7,783 nucleotides of DNA from Pseudomonadales bacterium (GTDB lineage Bacteria; Pseudomonadota; Gammaproteobacteria; Pseudomonadales; Moraxellaceae). Made by a program: the position numbers and the translations under genes. The notes below the pieces were generated by a model. The model worked only from the letters and a program-made list of their open reading frames with translations, searched no databases and had not been told where the DNA came from. Within the stretch, counting starts at the first letter, position 1. Each line of letters begins with the position of its first letter. The DNA lies in assembly GCA_013043915.1 (NCBI GenBank), contig JABEVH010000054.1:1-7783 (forward strand). Direction: 5' to 3'. Shown one piece after another: positions 6,286-7,783 of the stretch.

Positions 6286-7683
6286 ATGCCCAGCCCGGAC
6301 ATTCTGAGCGTTACCTCTCTCAACACGCTGGCGCGTGACCTCCTTGAAGGGCAGTTTGCCAACCTAAATGTGGAAGGAGAGATCTCCAACCTCACTCAGG
6401 CTAGCTCAGGCCACCTATATTTTACACTCAAAGATGCCCAGGCGCAGGTTAGAGCAGCCATGTTTCGTTCACGCCGCCAAAGCTTGCGACTACACCCCGT
6501 GGATGGCATGAAAGTGCAGGTCCATGGGCATCTCAGTCTCTACACTCCCCGCGGCGACTATCAGCTTATCGTTGAGAACATGGTTGCCGCTGGCGCAGGG
6601 GACCTGCAAGCTGCCTTTATAAAGCTCAAGGAAAAATTGGCTGCCGAAGGGCTTTTTACTCATAAACGTCCTTTACCACACTTGCCTACCCATGTGGCTT
6701 TGATCACCTCCCGCCAGGGAGCCGTCCTGCATGATGTACTTAGTATACTCAAACGCCGCTATCCTGCCCTGCCGGTGACCTTGATGCCGGTTCTCGTCCA
6801 GGGTGAGCAGGCCGCTGCCATGATCATTCACATGCTCAATCGCATCCACCTAGAGTCAGGCTTTGATGTCGTCCTTATTTGCCGGGGTGGCGGTTCCATG
6901 GAGGATCTCTGGGCCTTCAACGATGAAGCACTGGCTCGCGCCATCAGAGCCTGCCCCATCCCGGTCATCAGTGCTGTGGGGCACGAAACCGACTTTACTA
7001 TCGCTGATTTTGCAGCTGACCTTAGGGCCGCCACCCCCTCGGCCGCTGCCGAGATACTCAGCGAAGCTGCACTACGACTTCACCAACAACTGCAACAACT
7101 CGCTCAGCGCATAGCACGACCACCGCGCCAGATCAGGGATCAGGAGCAGCGACTTGATCAGTTGCAACTTCGCCTTATGCAGGCCTGGGGACATCTGTAC
7201 AGACACTGTAAAGAGCAGATTCAACAGTATGTCACTCGACTGCAAAGCCAACACCCCCGGCAACAACTGTACCGTCAACAAGAGCAACTTGATACCATCT
7301 TCGCCCGACTTAAATACACCCTGGAACGATCATTAACAAGCAGACAACATGCTTACAGCATCCTTAAACACCGCTTCAGATCAGGCAGCACCGTATGGCG
7401 GCTAAATAGATTACATGAAAACCTCTTCCACCAAATAAACCAATTGCGGAGCATGATGCCCGCTCACTTGCAACAAGCACGTACTCGGCTGAAGTTTCTG
7501 GCTCATCGCGCCCATATTGCCAGCCCCTTGACGACATTATCTCGTGGTTATGCCATTCTTGAGGGGCCCCGGGGCATCATTCGACAAGCTGATGACGTTC
7601 AAACTGGTGACAAGATTTTAGCTCGCCTTCACGAGGGTAGTTTGTCACTTCTTGTTCTTGATACCGAAAAGGGCAACTCATGA
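6286..7683 (+). CDS. xseA: Exodeoxyribonuclease VII large subunit
   Basis: Catalytic subunit of exonuclease VII, which degrades single-stranded DNA from both ends into acid-insoluble oligonucleotides and acts in mismatch repair and damage processing; it assembles with several XseB subunits. The 465 residues start MPSPDILSVTSLNTLARDLL. The N-terminal OB fold (about 8-104) contains VEGEISNLTQASSGHLYFTL and TPRGDYQLIVE. The catalytic domain contains GLFTHKRPLP, ITSRQGAVLHD, CRGGGSMEDLWAFNDE (199-214) and SAVGHETDFTIADFAADLRA (229-248). A long Gln/Arg/Leu-rich coiled coil follows (about 255-400), then the C-terminal segment SPLTTLSRGYAILEG. The ATG at 6286 was preferred over the in-frame ATG at 6223 because family N-termini begin here and the promoter lies between the two. 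No clear Shine-Dalgarno sequence precedes it. The stop overlaps the next gene by ATGA. xseB is not in the window. Confidence 0.96.
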   Translation: MPSPDILSVTSLNTLARDLLEGQFANLNVEGEISNLTQASSGHLYFTLKDAQAQVRAAMFRSRRQSLRLHPVDGMKVQVHGHLSLYTPRGDYQLIVENMVAAGAGDLQAAFIKLKEKLAAEGLFTHKRPLPHLPTHVALITSRQGAVLHDVLSILKRRYPALPVTLMPVLVQGEQAAAMIIHMLNRIHLESGFDVVLICRGGGSMEDLWAFNDEALARAIRACPIPVISAVGHETDFTIADFAADLRAATPSAAAEILSEAALRLHQQLQQLAQRIARPPRQIRDQEQRLDQLQLRLMQAWGHLYRHCKEQIQQYVTRLQSQHPRQQLYRQQEQLDTIFARLKYTLERSLTSRQHAYSILKHRFRSGSTVWRLNRLHENLFHQINQLRSMMPAHLQQARTRLKFLAHRAHIASPLTTLSRGYAILEGPRGIIRQADDVQTGDKILARLHEGSLSLLVLDTEKGNS

Positions 7684-7783
7684 AACAAAGTTCACTGATT
7701 CTTTTATCTTCACTGGCCTGCCTACCTGCCTGGTCACTGCAAGCTGATGCCGTCAACGGAGGAATTGCTGTTATTACCCTGCC
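7680..7783 (+). CDS. Exported protein, probably M23-family metallopeptidase (5' part only)
   Basis: The first 34 codons of a gene cut by the right edge. The ATG overlaps the xseA stop (ATGA), and AAAAGGG (7667-7673) lies 6 nt upstream, so it is probably translated from the xseA mRNA. The protein begins MKQSSLILLSSLACLPAWSL, a clear Sec signal peptide with a likely cleavage site after ADA (residues 22-24). A weak lipobox-like SLAC ending at Cys14 is an alternative. The mature start VNGGIAVITL resembles the 'PGG-A-V-L' opening I recall from M23 peptidoglycan peptidases beside xseA in Pseudomonas and Halomonas-type genomes. The catalytic domain is outside the window, so export is well supported but the family is inferred. 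Confidence 0.62.
   Translation, partial: MKQSSLILLSSLACLPAWSLQADAVNGGIAVITL

Overview
The window suggests a proteobacterium, most likely a gammaproteobacterium of moderate GC content. GuaA, GuaB and XseA follow the Escherichia coli proteins closely over their whole length (525, 488 and 465 residues here). The grouping of guaB/guaA, a DUF4124 protein, xseA and a probable M23 peptidase resembles what I remember from Pseudomonas and Halomonas-type genomes. I cannot name a genus.

Layout. At the left edge (1-139, minus) is the 5' part of an AbrB/MazE-type antitoxin gene. It has its own strong sigma70-like promoter, and a perfect inverted repeat sits between the -35 and -10 boxes. About 370 bases without a convincing gene follow. 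Next, on the minus strand, comes a compact purine operon read as guaB, a 48-codon membrane microprotein gene, then guaA, with a good promoter just ahead of guaB. Further upstream, also on the minus strand, are a DUF4124 protein gene and a long PgaB-like gene. At 6223-6286 transcription diverges: xseA, then the start of a secreted protein gene (probably M23 peptidase), run on the plus strand with a 4-base ATGA overlap.

How the genes work together. GuaB and GuaA carry out the two steps from IMP to GMP. The microprotein between them is spaced as if translationally coupled, yet looks like an inner-membrane protein. XseA is the large subunit of exonuclease VII; XseB is not in the window. The DUF4124 protein and the PgaB-like protein are both envelope-directed.

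The most interesting item is the PgaB-like protein. Its C-terminal glycoside hydrolase half keeps the acidic active-site motifs. In its N-terminal deacetylase half, the residues corresponding to the metal ligands and other active-site positions are replaced (YH to YP, FDD to FDA, the two histidines to Glu and Asp, WPYG to WPGG). No pgaA, pgaC or pgaD is visible beside it and it lacks a lipobox. It may be a stand-alone periplasmic or secreted exopolysaccharide hydrolase or binding protein rather than a biosynthetic deacetylase. The rest of the window is mostly conserved housekeeping sequence.
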